From: UBA4582 sp038106185
GTDB lineage: Bacteria; Pseudomonadota; Gammaproteobacteria; Pseudomonadales; Azotimanducaceae
Assembly (NCBI GenBank): GCA_038106185.1
Contig: JAYODE010000001.1
Span: forward strand, 62,001-126,000
DNA: 64,000 nucleotides
Direction of reading: 5' to 3'
The notes under the pieces were generated by a model. The model was not told the origin of the DNA. It did not search any database and was given only the letters and a program-made list of their open reading frames with translations. The position numbers and the translations under genes were made by a program. The stretch's first letter is position 1. Every line of letters begins with the position of its first letter. Below, piece after piece: positions 53,691 to 61,992 of the stretch.

Positions 53691-55324
53691 TCGACGTTGA
53701 CCAACCGATGGGGTATCTGCGCTGAGGAGAAATATCTAAGCCATCGGATCTGATTCGCTTGCAGCTTATCGTTAGGTCCTTTGACTTCGGCCAGGAAATA
53801 ATCTCCAGCCAGGGGAAAGATGATCAGATCAGGAAAGCCACTACGATTGGCGCGTGGGTCCCTCAATATACGTTCAAAAATCTCGTGAAAATGCCTTAAT
53901 GGAATGCGTTCAAAACATGCTTCGAATAACTGTAAATTAATATGACCCCAGTTTACGAACGGGTTGGCGATACCCGCTTTTTGCTCTGCCACCGCTAAAA
54001 CGCGAGTTCGCAAATCTTTGACACTGCTGAGTTCCTGAAGACGCAATTTAAGCGCGTCGGCCCTGGCGATGCGAAAATTTGGTGTATACAAATCTGCAGG
54101 GCCGCGCTGAAATGGATTGAAAAATGCACCCTTTACCGGCGCAAAAATCACATCCCAAAACGCAAGACCGAAAATTGCTGTGAATAGACTATTTTCAACG
54201 TAATAGGCAAGATCACCCGCCGACTCAAAGTGCCTGACCACTGTCAGCTCAACCCGCTCACTGACTCGGCGTTCGAGGTTTAGCTGCTGAATGGGATAGT
54301 CAGGTCTGGGCAGAACCGGAAGTGCTTGCCAAAGGGCGTCAGTCTGGTTTCTCGCCAACCGTTCGGCAAACTGGCAGCCAAACTCAAACTCAGCCTCATG
54401 CTCGGGCGCCGCGATGATTTGTTGGCACAGGTCTATCGCGACGTCGACTCGCCCCAGATGAGTCGCCAACATTCTGGCACTGCGTTCTCTGGCGGCGCCG
54501 CTGAAGGTTTCTGCATAGAGGGCCAAGGCAGCTTCATGGTCATTCAATCGTTCAAGCTGGCGTGCAACCCGGTTATTAATTTTATCGAGCCTTCTCTGCA
54601 AGCCGGGATCCAGGTCCACCGGCAGCAGCCTTCTATAACTTCTTAGCCACTCTCGGTCATTCGCGCTAATTCTGGCATCAGCTTGTTCTGCCAGGTCGTC
54701 AAGGACCAGTGCCTGCTCGATCTTCTGTCGCCGATCAAAGAAGCGACTCGTTCGATCTATATCGTAGTTTTCATAGGGCATGATTCCCAAGTCATTGAGT
54801 ACAAACTCGGTAAAATCCTGACGCAGATTGCCAAAGAATAGCAGGCGAAATACTTTGAGAACCTCCAAGTGCCGAGGCCGATAAACTGCAAAATCGATAA
54901 AATTGAAAAACTCTTCGCCGCTGATAGATGCTGCGATCTCAACCAGCAGTGCCTTTCGACTCAGACCCTCGAATTGTGGCCTCAGTCGTACCAGCTCAGA
55001 TTTAACCAATAGACCCAGTAAACTGGTGAGATCTTCATCATCCCCTGCGTCAAGAAACCCACCCAGGGTCAACTCTTCGACCGCGGCAATCACTGCAGGA
55101 ATCTCTGAGTACTCAACTTTATCACTTCGAAATATCGGCCCCTTACGCAGCGCCAGCCGAACGTAAAGTCGTTTTGCTGACAGCGAAAACCGCCCAAAAT
55201 CCCGCGCATAGTCATGCTCTGTTGAGATGAGCAGATCAGCATATCGATCCGTCACAAAATCGAGCAGATACAGAAAATTGTCGAGGTAATAGCCTATCGG
55301 CAATTCAGCCTTTGATGCATCCAC
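53681..55324 (-). CDS. FAN1-like VRR-NUC structure-specific nuclease
   Basis: 547 residues. The C-terminal VRR-NUC domain has the catalytic Asp499 in FPDLIIF and Glu513 with Lys515 in AEVKGPNDKL, followed by QIRWLRYF. The middle TPR-like region (RVARQLERLNDHEAALALY) and an N-terminal SAP-like part match bacterial FAN1. FAN1 trims 5' flaps and helps unhook interstrand crosslinks. The start is GTG at 55324; no ATG near it is in frame. The adjacent XPD-like helicase is a known companion in pseudomonads. A CTG-N10-CAG box lies 57 bp upstream. Confidence 0.9.
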   Translation of the reverse strand: MDASKAELPIGYYLDNFLYLLDFVTDRYADLLISTEHDYARDFGRFSLSAKRLYVRLALRKGPIFRSDKVEYSEIPAVIAAVEELTLGGFLDAGDDEDLTSLLGLLVKSELVRLRPQFEGLSRKALLVEIAASISGEEFFNFIDFAVYRPRHLEVLKVFRLLFFGNLRQDFTEFVLNDLGIMPYENYDIDRTSRFFDRRQKIEQALVLDDLAEQADARISANDREWLRSYRRLLPVDLDPGLQRRLDKINNRVARQLERLNDHEAALALYAETFSGAARERSARMLATHLGRVDVAIDLCQQIIAAPEHEAEFEFGCQFAERLARNQTDALWQALPVLPRPDYPIQQLNLERRVSERVELTVVRHFESAGDLAYYVENSLFTAIFGLAFWDVIFAPVKGAFFNPFQRGPADLYTPNFRIARADALKLRLQELSSVKDLRTRVLAVAEQKAGIANPFVNWGHINLQLFEACFERIPLRHFHEIFERILRDPRANRSGFPDLIIFPLAGDYFLAEVKGPNDKLQANQIRWLRYFSSAQIPHRLVNVEWQ

Positions 55325-55380
55325 TCAACCCGCCCTACCTTATTCCTGAAACCTTGCCAGCTGCCATGGTACGCACGATC

Positions 55381-55400
55381 TACTGTATATTCAACCAGTA
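55381..55400. promoter_or_regulatory. Probable LexA box upstream of the FAN1-helicase operon
   Basis: TACTGTATATTCAACCAGTA matches the E. coli LexA consensus palindrome in 16 of 20 positions and keeps the conserved CTG (55383) and CAG (55398) ends at N10 spacing. It lies about 57 bp before the FAN1 GTG start. The perfect boxes at imuA and dnaE2 in the same window make a functional site likely. Confidence 0.65.
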
Positions 55401-55685
55401 GCCTTAGAATTCATGCGCTCGCGCCTTGCTTGCGGCATCTTGGTCTGCGGAACCCTCAGATCGTTAACCGATTCAGCGCCTGCGAGGACCGCTAGGAGCA
55501 CAAGCCACTGGCCAAAATCATCGGAAGAGACTGCAGAAGGTGATAACAGGACGCTCCATAGCGGGGTTGAAAGAGAGCCTGGCAAGAAGAAAGCCTGGCA
55601 AGAAGAGAGCCTGGCAAGGTTTGATAGGGAGCACTTGTGGGGAATACTGATTAAGGGGGGCTGGTTAAAGGAGAACTGAAAGCTA
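55401..55685. other. Intergenic region downstream of the small lipoprotein gene
   Basis: Between the LexA box and the stop of the lipoprotein gene, 285 bp with a 16-bp array. Two overlapping open frames (plus 55413-55679 and minus 55391-55699) lack ribosome binding sites and recognisable domains. Confidence 0.5.
55573..55620. repeat. 16-bp tandem repeat, 3 copies
   Basis: GAGAGCCTGGCAAGAA, GAAAGCCTGGCAAGAA and GAGAGCCTGGCAAGGT are contiguous. Confidence 0.85.
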
Positions 55686-56027
55686 TCAACGGCGCTCAAA
55701 CAGGCTATCGGTACCGGTCATGGGGTCTCGTTGAATCATCTGGTTCTTAGCCGGAAAAGTCAGGATGCGTACTTGCTGTCCGTCCTGATCAAGCCGCAGT
55801 ATATCTCCTTGCAAAACATAAGGTACCGGCGCCTGGCCATCGATACTCACATTGGCGGCCGTATATTCAACCCGCACGGGAAATCCTGCCAGCTGAGTCT
55901 GCCAGCTCCCTATCAGCTGCTCCGCAGGCACCTGACCGAGATTTGCGCAACCAGCACCCACTGCAGTAAGACCAAGCAGGCACAGCAAGCTGACACCTTT
56001 GCGGATTTCCTGTACACCTTTGACCAT
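55686..56027 (-). CDS. Small hypothetical lipoprotein
   Basis: About 113 residues from ATG 56027. Basic start MVKGVQEIRKG, a hydrophobic stretch and the lipobox VGAGC, then a beta-rich domain (GSWQTQLAGFPVRVEYTA) of lipocalin-like flavour and a C-terminus MTGTDSLFERR. An upstream open frame to 56135 adds 36 residues before the signal and runs to the MATE stop, so it was not used. It lies downstream of the MATE gene on the same strand. Function unknown. Confidence 0.65.
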   Translation of the reverse strand: MVKGVQEIRKGVSLLCLLGLTAVGAGCANLGQVPAEQLIGSWQTQLAGFPVRVEYTAANVSIDGQAPVPYVLQGDILRLDQDGQQVRILTFPAKNQMIQRDPMTGTDSLFERR

Positions 56028-56134
56028 TTGACTGAGCGTCCTGTTAAGACCTGGAAGGGCCAGAGTAACCTGAAGAGAGTTATGACAACAGCAGTAACAG
56101 GGCTCGTTGATGAATCGAACCTGTCTGCAGAGCA

Positions 56135-57517
56135 TTAGTTATATTTTTCGAACTTTGTTTCCGAGTCAGAGAATATTTGTTGCCATTTTCCCGACTTAAA
56201 GCGTCTGACCAGCATCACCGCCTTGACGATATAGTCTCCGATCAGGGCCGCGTAGATCCATACAACCGTTAATCCCAATACCGTGAACAGGGCAGCCAAA
56301 CCGACTCTTGCGCCAATCAGACCAGCCAAGGTGGTCTTCAGTGGATAGCGCGTATCACCAGCACCACGCAAACAGCCTCCCAATGTAAACTCAATCGCCA
56401 TTAATGGCTGGGCGATACCCAGGATATAAATAAAAATGACGGTCAATCGAACCACTTCATCGTCGTCTATAAGAAAACGGGCAGTCTCCTCTGCAAAAGC
56501 GATGATGACGATGCTTAAAATTACCATACTGGCGATTGCCATGCCGGTCGCTCGCCATCCGTGCCGCATGGCACCCTGGGGGTCCTTGGCCCCCAGATGC
56601 TGTCCCACCAGAGTTGCACCGGCGATAGAAAAGCCAAATCCCACCACAAACGACAGTGACAGTATCTGTACACCAATGCCGTAGGCCGCAAATGCCGCTG
56701 TGCCGTAGTAACCTACTAGCCAAAGAAATGCGAAAAAACCTAGTTGGAAGACCAGCTGCTCAACCCCCGCAGGGTAACCAATATCAATCAACTGGCGGAC
56801 TCGTTTTTGGCTCATAGAACCGCGCCCACCGACACCGACCTTCAAGCGTCCACCGTACCAAAGACCCAGATATACAATGGCTGCCAGGGCGAATGCCGCA
56901 CCGTTGGCAATGGCAGCCCCAGCCACGCCCATGGCTGCCACACCATACCCCCCAAACACCAGCCAGTACACCAGCACCACATTCACCAGATTGGTCAGTA
57001 CACCAATCCATAGAGGTGTTCGTGTATCGCCCGCCGCTCGCAGCGAGGCACTGATTATCATATTGATGGAAAAAGCGACGTTAAAGACACTGATCCAACG
57101 GATAAAGGTCGCGGCATCAGCGGTGGTTGCCGCATCGAGTCCGAAGACACTGGCCAGCTCGGTAGCAAAGAGAATACATGGGACCATCAGCGCGACAGCA
57201 ACAATATTGCCAATCCAGAGTGACACGCTGGTCACCTTTGCCGCCTCGGAATAATTCTTGGCGCCGACAGATCGTGCTACCATGGCGGTGGTGCCTGCGG
57301 AAATAGCCATCATAATGGCCTGCAAGGCAAAAAAGATGCGATTGCCAGTCGTCACTGAGGCGACAGCAGAAGCACCTAACGAACCCACGATTTTGATGCT
57401 GACAAGACCGATAACAGAGAACAATAGATTACTGATTATCGCTGGCCACGCGAGCTGCCAGATATTCAATTGGGGTTTCTCGAGGGCCTGCGTCTCTGCA
57501 GGAAGGGAATTGGTCAT
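56135..57517 (-). CDS. MATE family efflux transporter
   Basis: About 460 residues with roughly 12 membrane helices in two homologous halves, the multidrug and toxin extrusion fold driven by Na+ or H+. Typical blocks are IWQLAWPAIISNLLFSVIGLVS, GTTAMVARSVGAKNYSEA in the first half and GATLVGQHLGAKDPQGA in the second. ATG 57517 is used; a GTG at 57547 would add ten polar residues, and neither start has a strong ribosome binding site. Substrate unknown. The gene is divergent from an FAD oxidoreductase. Confidence 0.92.
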   Translation of the reverse strand: MTNSLPAETQALEKPQLNIWQLAWPAIISNLLFSVIGLVSIKIVGSLGASAVASVTTGNRIFFALQAIMMAISAGTTAMVARSVGAKNYSEAAKVTSVSLWIGNIVAVALMVPCILFATELASVFGLDAATTADAATFIRWISVFNVAFSINMIISASLRAAGDTRTPLWIGVLTNLVNVVLVYWLVFGGYGVAAMGVAGAAIANGAAFALAAIVYLGLWYGGRLKVGVGGRGSMSQKRVRQLIDIGYPAGVEQLVFQLGFFAFLWLVGYYGTAAFAAYGIGVQILSLSFVVGFGFSIAGATLVGQHLGAKDPQGAMRHGWRATGMAIASMVILSIVIIAFAEETARFLIDDDEVVRLTVIFIYILGIAQPLMAIEFTLGGCLRGAGDTRYPLKTTLAGLIGARVGLAALFTVLGLTVVWIYAALIGDYIVKAVMLVRRFKSGKWQQIFSDSETKFEKYN

Positions 57518-57674
57518 ACTAGGAGTTTCCGCGGCTGCAGTCTTCACGCTGACCCAATGCAGGAGCGCGTTGCAAACCGCGCGTACGATACACTAACAGA
57601 CTCGCCAGAGTCAAAACGAAAGCCTCTATCAGCGGCATGAAAGATGGCTGTCTAACCAAGAAACGAGTGAAACC

Positions 57675-59243
57675 ATGAGTCAACATGCGGTAATTATTGG
57701 TGGCGGGCATAATGGCCTGGTCTGTGCAGCCTATCTGGCGAAAGCAGGTCTTAAGGTCACCATTCTAGAGCGCCGAAACATTGTCGGTGGCGCAGCCGTC
57801 ACTGAGGAATTTCATCCCGGCTTTCGCAATTCGGTCGCCAGCTACACGGTTAGTCTTCTGCACCCGAAGATTATCTCAGATTTAAACTTGCACCAGCATG
57901 GTCTCAAAATTTTACCTCGGCGGTTCAACAACTATTTACCCCTGCCTGATGGACGAAGCCTCGTGAGCCACCCTGAGCTCAGCGAGACAATCAAGGAACT
58001 GGCACAATTTTCTCAAGCCGACGCCGAGCAACTGGGACAGTATTACCGCTTGCTGGATGAAGTCGTACCCGTTGTCAAAGATATCATGCTGTTGACGCCA
58101 CCCAACCTGATGGATATCGGTCTGGGTGACCTGTTTAAACTGTTCAGCCTGAGTCGCGTGTTTCGTCAACTGAACGACCGCCAGAAGCGTTTTCTACTAA
58201 AACTGTTCTCCGTCAGTGCCGGCGAGTTGCTGGACGATCTTTTTGAGTCGGATGCTATCAAGGCTTTACTCGGCTTTGATGCGATTGTCGGGCATTTTGC
58301 CAGTCCTTATTCGCCCGGATCTGCCTACGTTCTGCTGCATCACGTGGTCGGCGAAGTCAACGGCCGACCTGGCGTTTGGGGTCATGCCGTAGGCGGTATG
58401 GGCGCTATTACCCAAGCGATGGCCGCCGAGGCTATCGCTCGAGGCGTAGCGATTCAGACTGATGCGGAGGTGGCTCGAGTGGAGGTGGTTCGCGGGCGTG
58501 CCAGTATCGTACACTTGCAGAACGGCGGCGCAATTAAAGCCGATTTGGTGGTGGCCAACGTCAACCCTAAACTGCTGTTTGAAAATCTTCTGGATCCTGC
58601 TGATGTCAGTCCTGAGGTGCTGCACCATTTTGCCGGCTATAAGTGCCAGAGTGGCACCTTCAGAATGAATGTGGCGCTTGACCGGTTACCGGAATTTACG
58701 GCAAGAAGTATTCCTGGTTGCCTTGAGGCTGGTATCATCATGGCGCCCTCGCTGGAGTATATGGACCAAGCCTACACCGATGCGAGGAGACACGGTTGGT
58801 CTGCTGCACCGATAGTCGAGATGCTGATTCCGAGCACAATCGACCCGACCCTGGCGCCAGCCGGCCAGCATGTCGCAAGTCTTTTCTGCCAGCAATTCGA
58901 TCCTGGGCTGGGTGATCAATGGGACCAGCATCGTTTAACCGCTGCTGATCTGGTCATTGAAACGGTCAATAGCTACGCACCAGGATTCAGTGATAGCGTT
59001 CTCGCCCGTCAGATCCATTCACCCTGGGATCTTGAACAAAAATTCGGATTGACTGGTGGTGATATATTCCATGGCAGGCTGAGCCTTGACCAGCTCTTTT
59101 CTGCCAGACCCATGCTCGGTATGGGGCAATACCAGACAGAAATAGATCGTCTTTACCTCTGTGGATCGGGCACGCATCCTGGCGGCGGAGTCAGCGGCCT
59201 GCCCGGACATCATGCCGCCCGCGAAATCCTTAAGAAATTGTAG
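57675..59243 (+). CDS. FAD-dependent oxidoreductase, phytoene dehydrogenase/PYROXD2-like
   Basis: 522 residues. N-terminal FAD-binding motif HAVIIGGGHNGLVCAAYLAKAG followed by VTILERRNIVGGAAVTEE, the phytoene-desaturase-type signature. The middle GVWGHAVGGMGAITQAMAAEA and the C-terminal LYLCGSGTHPGGGVSGLPG are typical of the PYROXD2-like branch, which is not tied to carotenoid genes; none lie nearby. Probably oxidises an amine or isoprenoid-like substrate; the actual reaction is unknown. Start ATG at 57675. Confidence 0.88.
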   Translation: MSQHAVIIGGGHNGLVCAAYLAKAGLKVTILERRNIVGGAAVTEEFHPGFRNSVASYTVSLLHPKIISDLNLHQHGLKILPRRFNNYLPLPDGRSLVSHPELSETIKELAQFSQADAEQLGQYYRLLDEVVPVVKDIMLLTPPNLMDIGLGDLFKLFSLSRVFRQLNDRQKRFLLKLFSVSAGELLDDLFESDAIKALLGFDAIVGHFASPYSPGSAYVLLHHVVGEVNGRPGVWGHAVGGMGAITQAMAAEAIARGVAIQTDAEVARVEVVRGRASIVHLQNGGAIKADLVVANVNPKLLFENLLDPADVSPEVLHHFAGYKCQSGTFRMNVALDRLPEFTARSIPGCLEAGIIMAPSLEYMDQAYTDARRHGWSAAPIVEMLIPSTIDPTLAPAGQHVASLFCQQFDPGLGDQWDQHRLTAADLVIETVNSYAPGFSDSVLARQIHSPWDLEQKFGLTGGDIFHGRLSLDQLFSARPMLGMGQYQTEIDRLYLCGSGTHPGGGVSGLPGHHAAREILKKL

Positions 59244-59267
59244 CCGCGAGGGACAGACGAGATTAGC

Positions 59268-59293
59268 ACCTATGCCTTAGACCTATGCCTTAG
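59268..59293. repeat. 13-bp tandem duplication
   Basis: ACCTATGCCTTAG occurs twice in a row in the convergent gap between the oxidoreductase and phoR; the second copy contains the phoR stop codon (59290-59292). Confidence 0.7.
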
Positions 59294-61062
59294 CTGCTTC
59301 GTGTGATTGGCAGGCGCACAATGAAGGTAGAACCCTCACCCTTCGCGCTAGTCACAGAGACACTGCCCCTGTGCGACTGCGCAACGTGTTTGACAATGGA
59401 TAGGCCCAGCCCGGTACCGCCCTGCTCACGGGAGCGGGCTCGATCAACCCGGTAGAACCGCTCAAAGATCCTCTGTTGTTCTTCTGTCGGAATGCCAATG
59501 CCATTGTCCTGAACCTCAATGCTGGCAATCTCCCCTTGCACCAGTAAGCGCAGGTCTACACGTCCGTCACTCTGACGAGAGTACTTGATCGAATTGTCCA
59601 GCAAATTACTCACCATCTGATCAAGGGCTCCTCGCTCACCCCTGACGACAACAGTCTCGGACGGCAGCGCCAAGTGCATCTGCACGCTTTTGTCTGATGC
59701 CTGGTCGCGCCTCTCTTCGAAGACCTGTGCCAGTAGCGCGCCGAGATCTACATCACTGTTCAGCTGACGCTTTGTCGACGAATCTACCCGGGACAGTTGA
59801 ATGAGGTCCTGCACGATATTTTCAAGGCGGGCAGCCTGGCTACGAATTCGATCAATGAAATGCCGTCGAGTCTGATCCTCCATATCAGGATCATCGACAA
59901 TTGTCTCGGCAAGACCTCGAATAGCAGCGATCGGCGTCTTCAGTTCGTGAGAGGCATTAGCAACGAAATCCGTGCGAATTTGCTGCAAACGAACCATTTC
60001 GGTGATGTCCTCAAGCACAATAATTGCACCAATAGCCAAGTCGGTCGCTTGATTACGCATCGGCAGCACCGTGTGACCCAACGTTTGGCCGGACCTCTTC
60101 AGCACACCCGTTACTGTTTTTAGGTCACCCAAACACGCGTCAACAGCATCTGATAGCTCACTCAGTCGAACCACTTCCCAGACAGGTAAGCCCGTCATGT
60201 CGTGCCGTTTCAGCTTTAGCATAGACCTCGCGGCCGAGTTGATATGGATGATTCGCTGATGAGTATCGACAGCGATGACCCCCTCGTTCAATCCAGATAG
60301 CACAGCGGCGATTTCATCACGACTATTTGTCAAGGCAACTATGCGATCTTCAGCGCCTTGCGCCAGATTATTCAACGCAACGCTCAACTCACCGATCTCA
60401 TCGCGACGAAACCTCTGTAGACGCAAATTAAACTCACCGCCTGCCATACGAGTTGCTATGCCGGTAATGTCAACGATAGGGCGGGTGAACATCCTTGTCA
60501 GGAAAAACCCAAGGATTAGACTGAGCGCAGTCACGATACCAGCGCTGATCAATATTTGGTTTCGCAAGTGGGCAAGCTGAGACTGCAGCGCCTTTGTTGG
60601 CACAGCAACGCGAACATAGCCGAGGATTTCCCCACCGGCCTCTACTCTCACCGCGACGTACAACAGGTTAAACCTAACCGTATCGCTGTATCTGTCGGAG
60701 TCGCCGACACCACTCAATCGTGCCTGAATAATTTCAGGGCGCTGGCTGTGGTTATCCATCGCGTCTGCTGACTCCTGGTTATCAGCAAGTACAACGCCTC
60801 GCCGATCTATGACCGTGACACGGGTTTGAGTGGCCCCATAAAGATCGTCCAGCCGCTGTAAATCGATGGGTGTCGACCCGGCCAGATCGCGAATAACCAG
60901 CAGCCTTATTATTGATGCTTGAGTCAGCAATCCTGCATACACCTGCTGTCTGGCATCTCGTTGCACTTGACTAGAGGTGAGCGCCCCAAAGATCAAAGTG
61001 CTCACCAGAATAGTGATACCGAATGCAGCATATAGCTGCCATAAAAATCGAGAACGTAACAT
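59290..61062 (-). CDS. phoR: Phosphate regulon sensor kinase PhoR (long form)
   Basis: 590 residues. Two membrane helices (about 9-30 and 168-188) flank a periplasmic sensor domain of about 135 residues; HAMP (192-245), PAS (about 250-355), and the kinase core with His372 in ANASHELKTPIAAIRG, NLLDNSIKYS, DNGIGIPTEEQ and GTGLGLSIVKH follow. E. coli PhoR (431 residues) lacks the large periplasmic part, so this layout resembles Bacillus-type PhoR. It lies 9 bp downstream of phoB. It is expected to phosphorylate PhoB under phosphate limitation, but other inputs are possible. Confidence 0.9.
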   Translation of the reverse strand: MLRSRFLWQLYAAFGITILVSTLIFGALTSSQVQRDARQQVYAGLLTQASIIRLLVIRDLAGSTPIDLQRLDDLYGATQTRVTVIDRRGVVLADNQESADAMDNHSQRPEIIQARLSGVGDSDRYSDTVRFNLLYVAVRVEAGGEILGYVRVAVPTKALQSQLAHLRNQILISAGIVTALSLILGFFLTRMFTRPIVDITGIATRMAGGEFNLRLQRFRRDEIGELSVALNNLAQGAEDRIVALTNSRDEIAAVLSGLNEGVIAVDTHQRIIHINSAARSMLKLKRHDMTGLPVWEVVRLSELSDAVDACLGDLKTVTGVLKRSGQTLGHTVLPMRNQATDLAIGAIIVLEDITEMVRLQQIRTDFVANASHELKTPIAAIRGLAETIVDDPDMEDQTRRHFIDRIRSQAARLENIVQDLIQLSRVDSSTKRQLNSDVDLGALLAQVFEERRDQASDKSVQMHLALPSETVVVRGERGALDQMVSNLLDNSIKYSRQSDGRVDLRLLVQGEIASIEVQDNGIGIPTEEQQRIFERFYRVDRARSREQGGTGLGLSIVKHVAQSHRGSVSVTSAKGEGSTFIVRLPITRSS

Positions 61063-61071
61063 GGCTGCCGC

Positions 61072-61776
61072 CTAACTTGGTTGGAACCGGTAACCGACTC
61101 CCCTGATGGTCTCGATCATTCGACTGTAGTCGCCCAGTTTTTTTCGTACAGAACGTACATGCACATCGATATTTCGATCGACGACAACAACGCCATCTCC
61201 AACGACCCGGTTAAGAAGCTGCTCTCGAGAAAACGCCCGGCCTGGTTGTGCAGCAAGCTGATACAGCAACTTAAACTCAGTCGCTGTCAGTTTGATAAGC
61301 TCACCAGAAATCGCAACTTCATGCCGAAGGGCATCAATCGTTAACTCGTCGATCTGCAAACGGGATTTTTGCTGCTCTTTCTGCTGATCTTGCTGCAGCA
61401 TACTACGGCGCAGCACCGCCTTGACTCTTGCCAGAAGCTCTCTAGGACTAAAAGGCTTAGCGATATAGTCGTCAGCTCCGAGACCAAGACCTATCACCAC
61501 ATCGCTTTCTTCGCCCTTGGCCGAGACCATGATGATGGGGATTTCTCGTGTCATCGGGTCAGCCTTGAGCTGCTGGCAAACTGACAAACCGTCGGTTCCC
61601 GGCAACATCAAATCAAGCAATACAAGCGCTGGTGACTGTTTCCGCACCAAGCTTAAACCTTCATCGCCGCGCCTGGAGGAACTCACCAGAAAACCTTCAC
61701 GCTTAAGGTTGTAGCTCATCACCTCGATGATATCTGGCTCATCCTCAATGATAACGATCTTCACTTTACTCATCAC
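61072..61776 (-). CDS. phoB: Response regulator PhoB
   Basis: 234 residues. Receiver domain with Glu11-Asp12 and phospho-acceptor Asp55 in LVLLDLMLPGTDG, plus DDYIAKPFSPRELLARVKAVLRR. A Gln/Lys-rich linker (LQQDQQKEQQKSRLQ) leads to an OmpR-type winged helix ending VDRNIDVHVRSVRKKLGDY and TIRGVGYRF. The PhoB identity rests on the phoR partner and close similarity; no Pho box was assigned. First gene of the phoBR pair. Confidence 0.93.
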   Translation of the reverse strand: MMSKVKIVIIEDEPDIIEVMSYNLKREGFLVSSSRRGDEGLSLVRKQSPALVLLDLMLPGTDGLSVCQQLKADPMTREIPIIMVSAKGEESDVVIGLGLGADDYIAKPFSPRELLARVKAVLRRSMLQQDQQKEQQKSRLQIDELTIDALRHEVAISGELIKLTATEFKLLYQLAAQPGRAFSREQLLNRVVGDGVVVVDRNIDVHVRSVRKKLGDYSRMIETIRGVGYRFQPS

Positions 61777-61865
61777 GGTTTACGGGTCTGCGCAGCACCT
61801 TTTAGACCGCATTCAAACATGAAGTCCTGCAAATGAATAGCGAACATTGGTTAAGATCAGGCACT

Positions 61866-61907
61866 GATTGTTAAGAAATGATTGTTAAAAAATGATTGTT
61901 AAAAAAT
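61866..61907. repeat. 14-bp tandem repeat, 3 copies
   Basis: GATTGTTAAGAAAT once and GATTGTTAAAAAAT twice, directly next to the fabB terminator. Confidence 0.9.
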
Positions 61908-61911
61908 GATG

Positions 61912-61941
61912 AATCCATTCAAGCTGAAGCCTGAATGGATT
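61912..61941 (-). terminator. Rho-independent terminator of fabAB
   Basis: AATCCATTCA (61912-61921) pairs perfectly with TGAATGGATT (61932-61941) over ten bases, loop of ten. On the minus strand it is followed by CATTTTTTAAC, a U-run supplied by the tandem repeat. It lies 52 bp after the fabB stop. Confidence 0.85.
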
Positions 61942-61992
61942 TTCGTTCTTAAGCTGGCCTCTATGCCAGCCACCCGTCTGTGAACGAACTGC

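Noticed and set aside
55391..55699. Two overlapping frames on opposite strands between FAN1 and the lipoprotein
   Set aside because: Neither has a ribosome binding site or recognisable domain, and both contain a 16-bp array.
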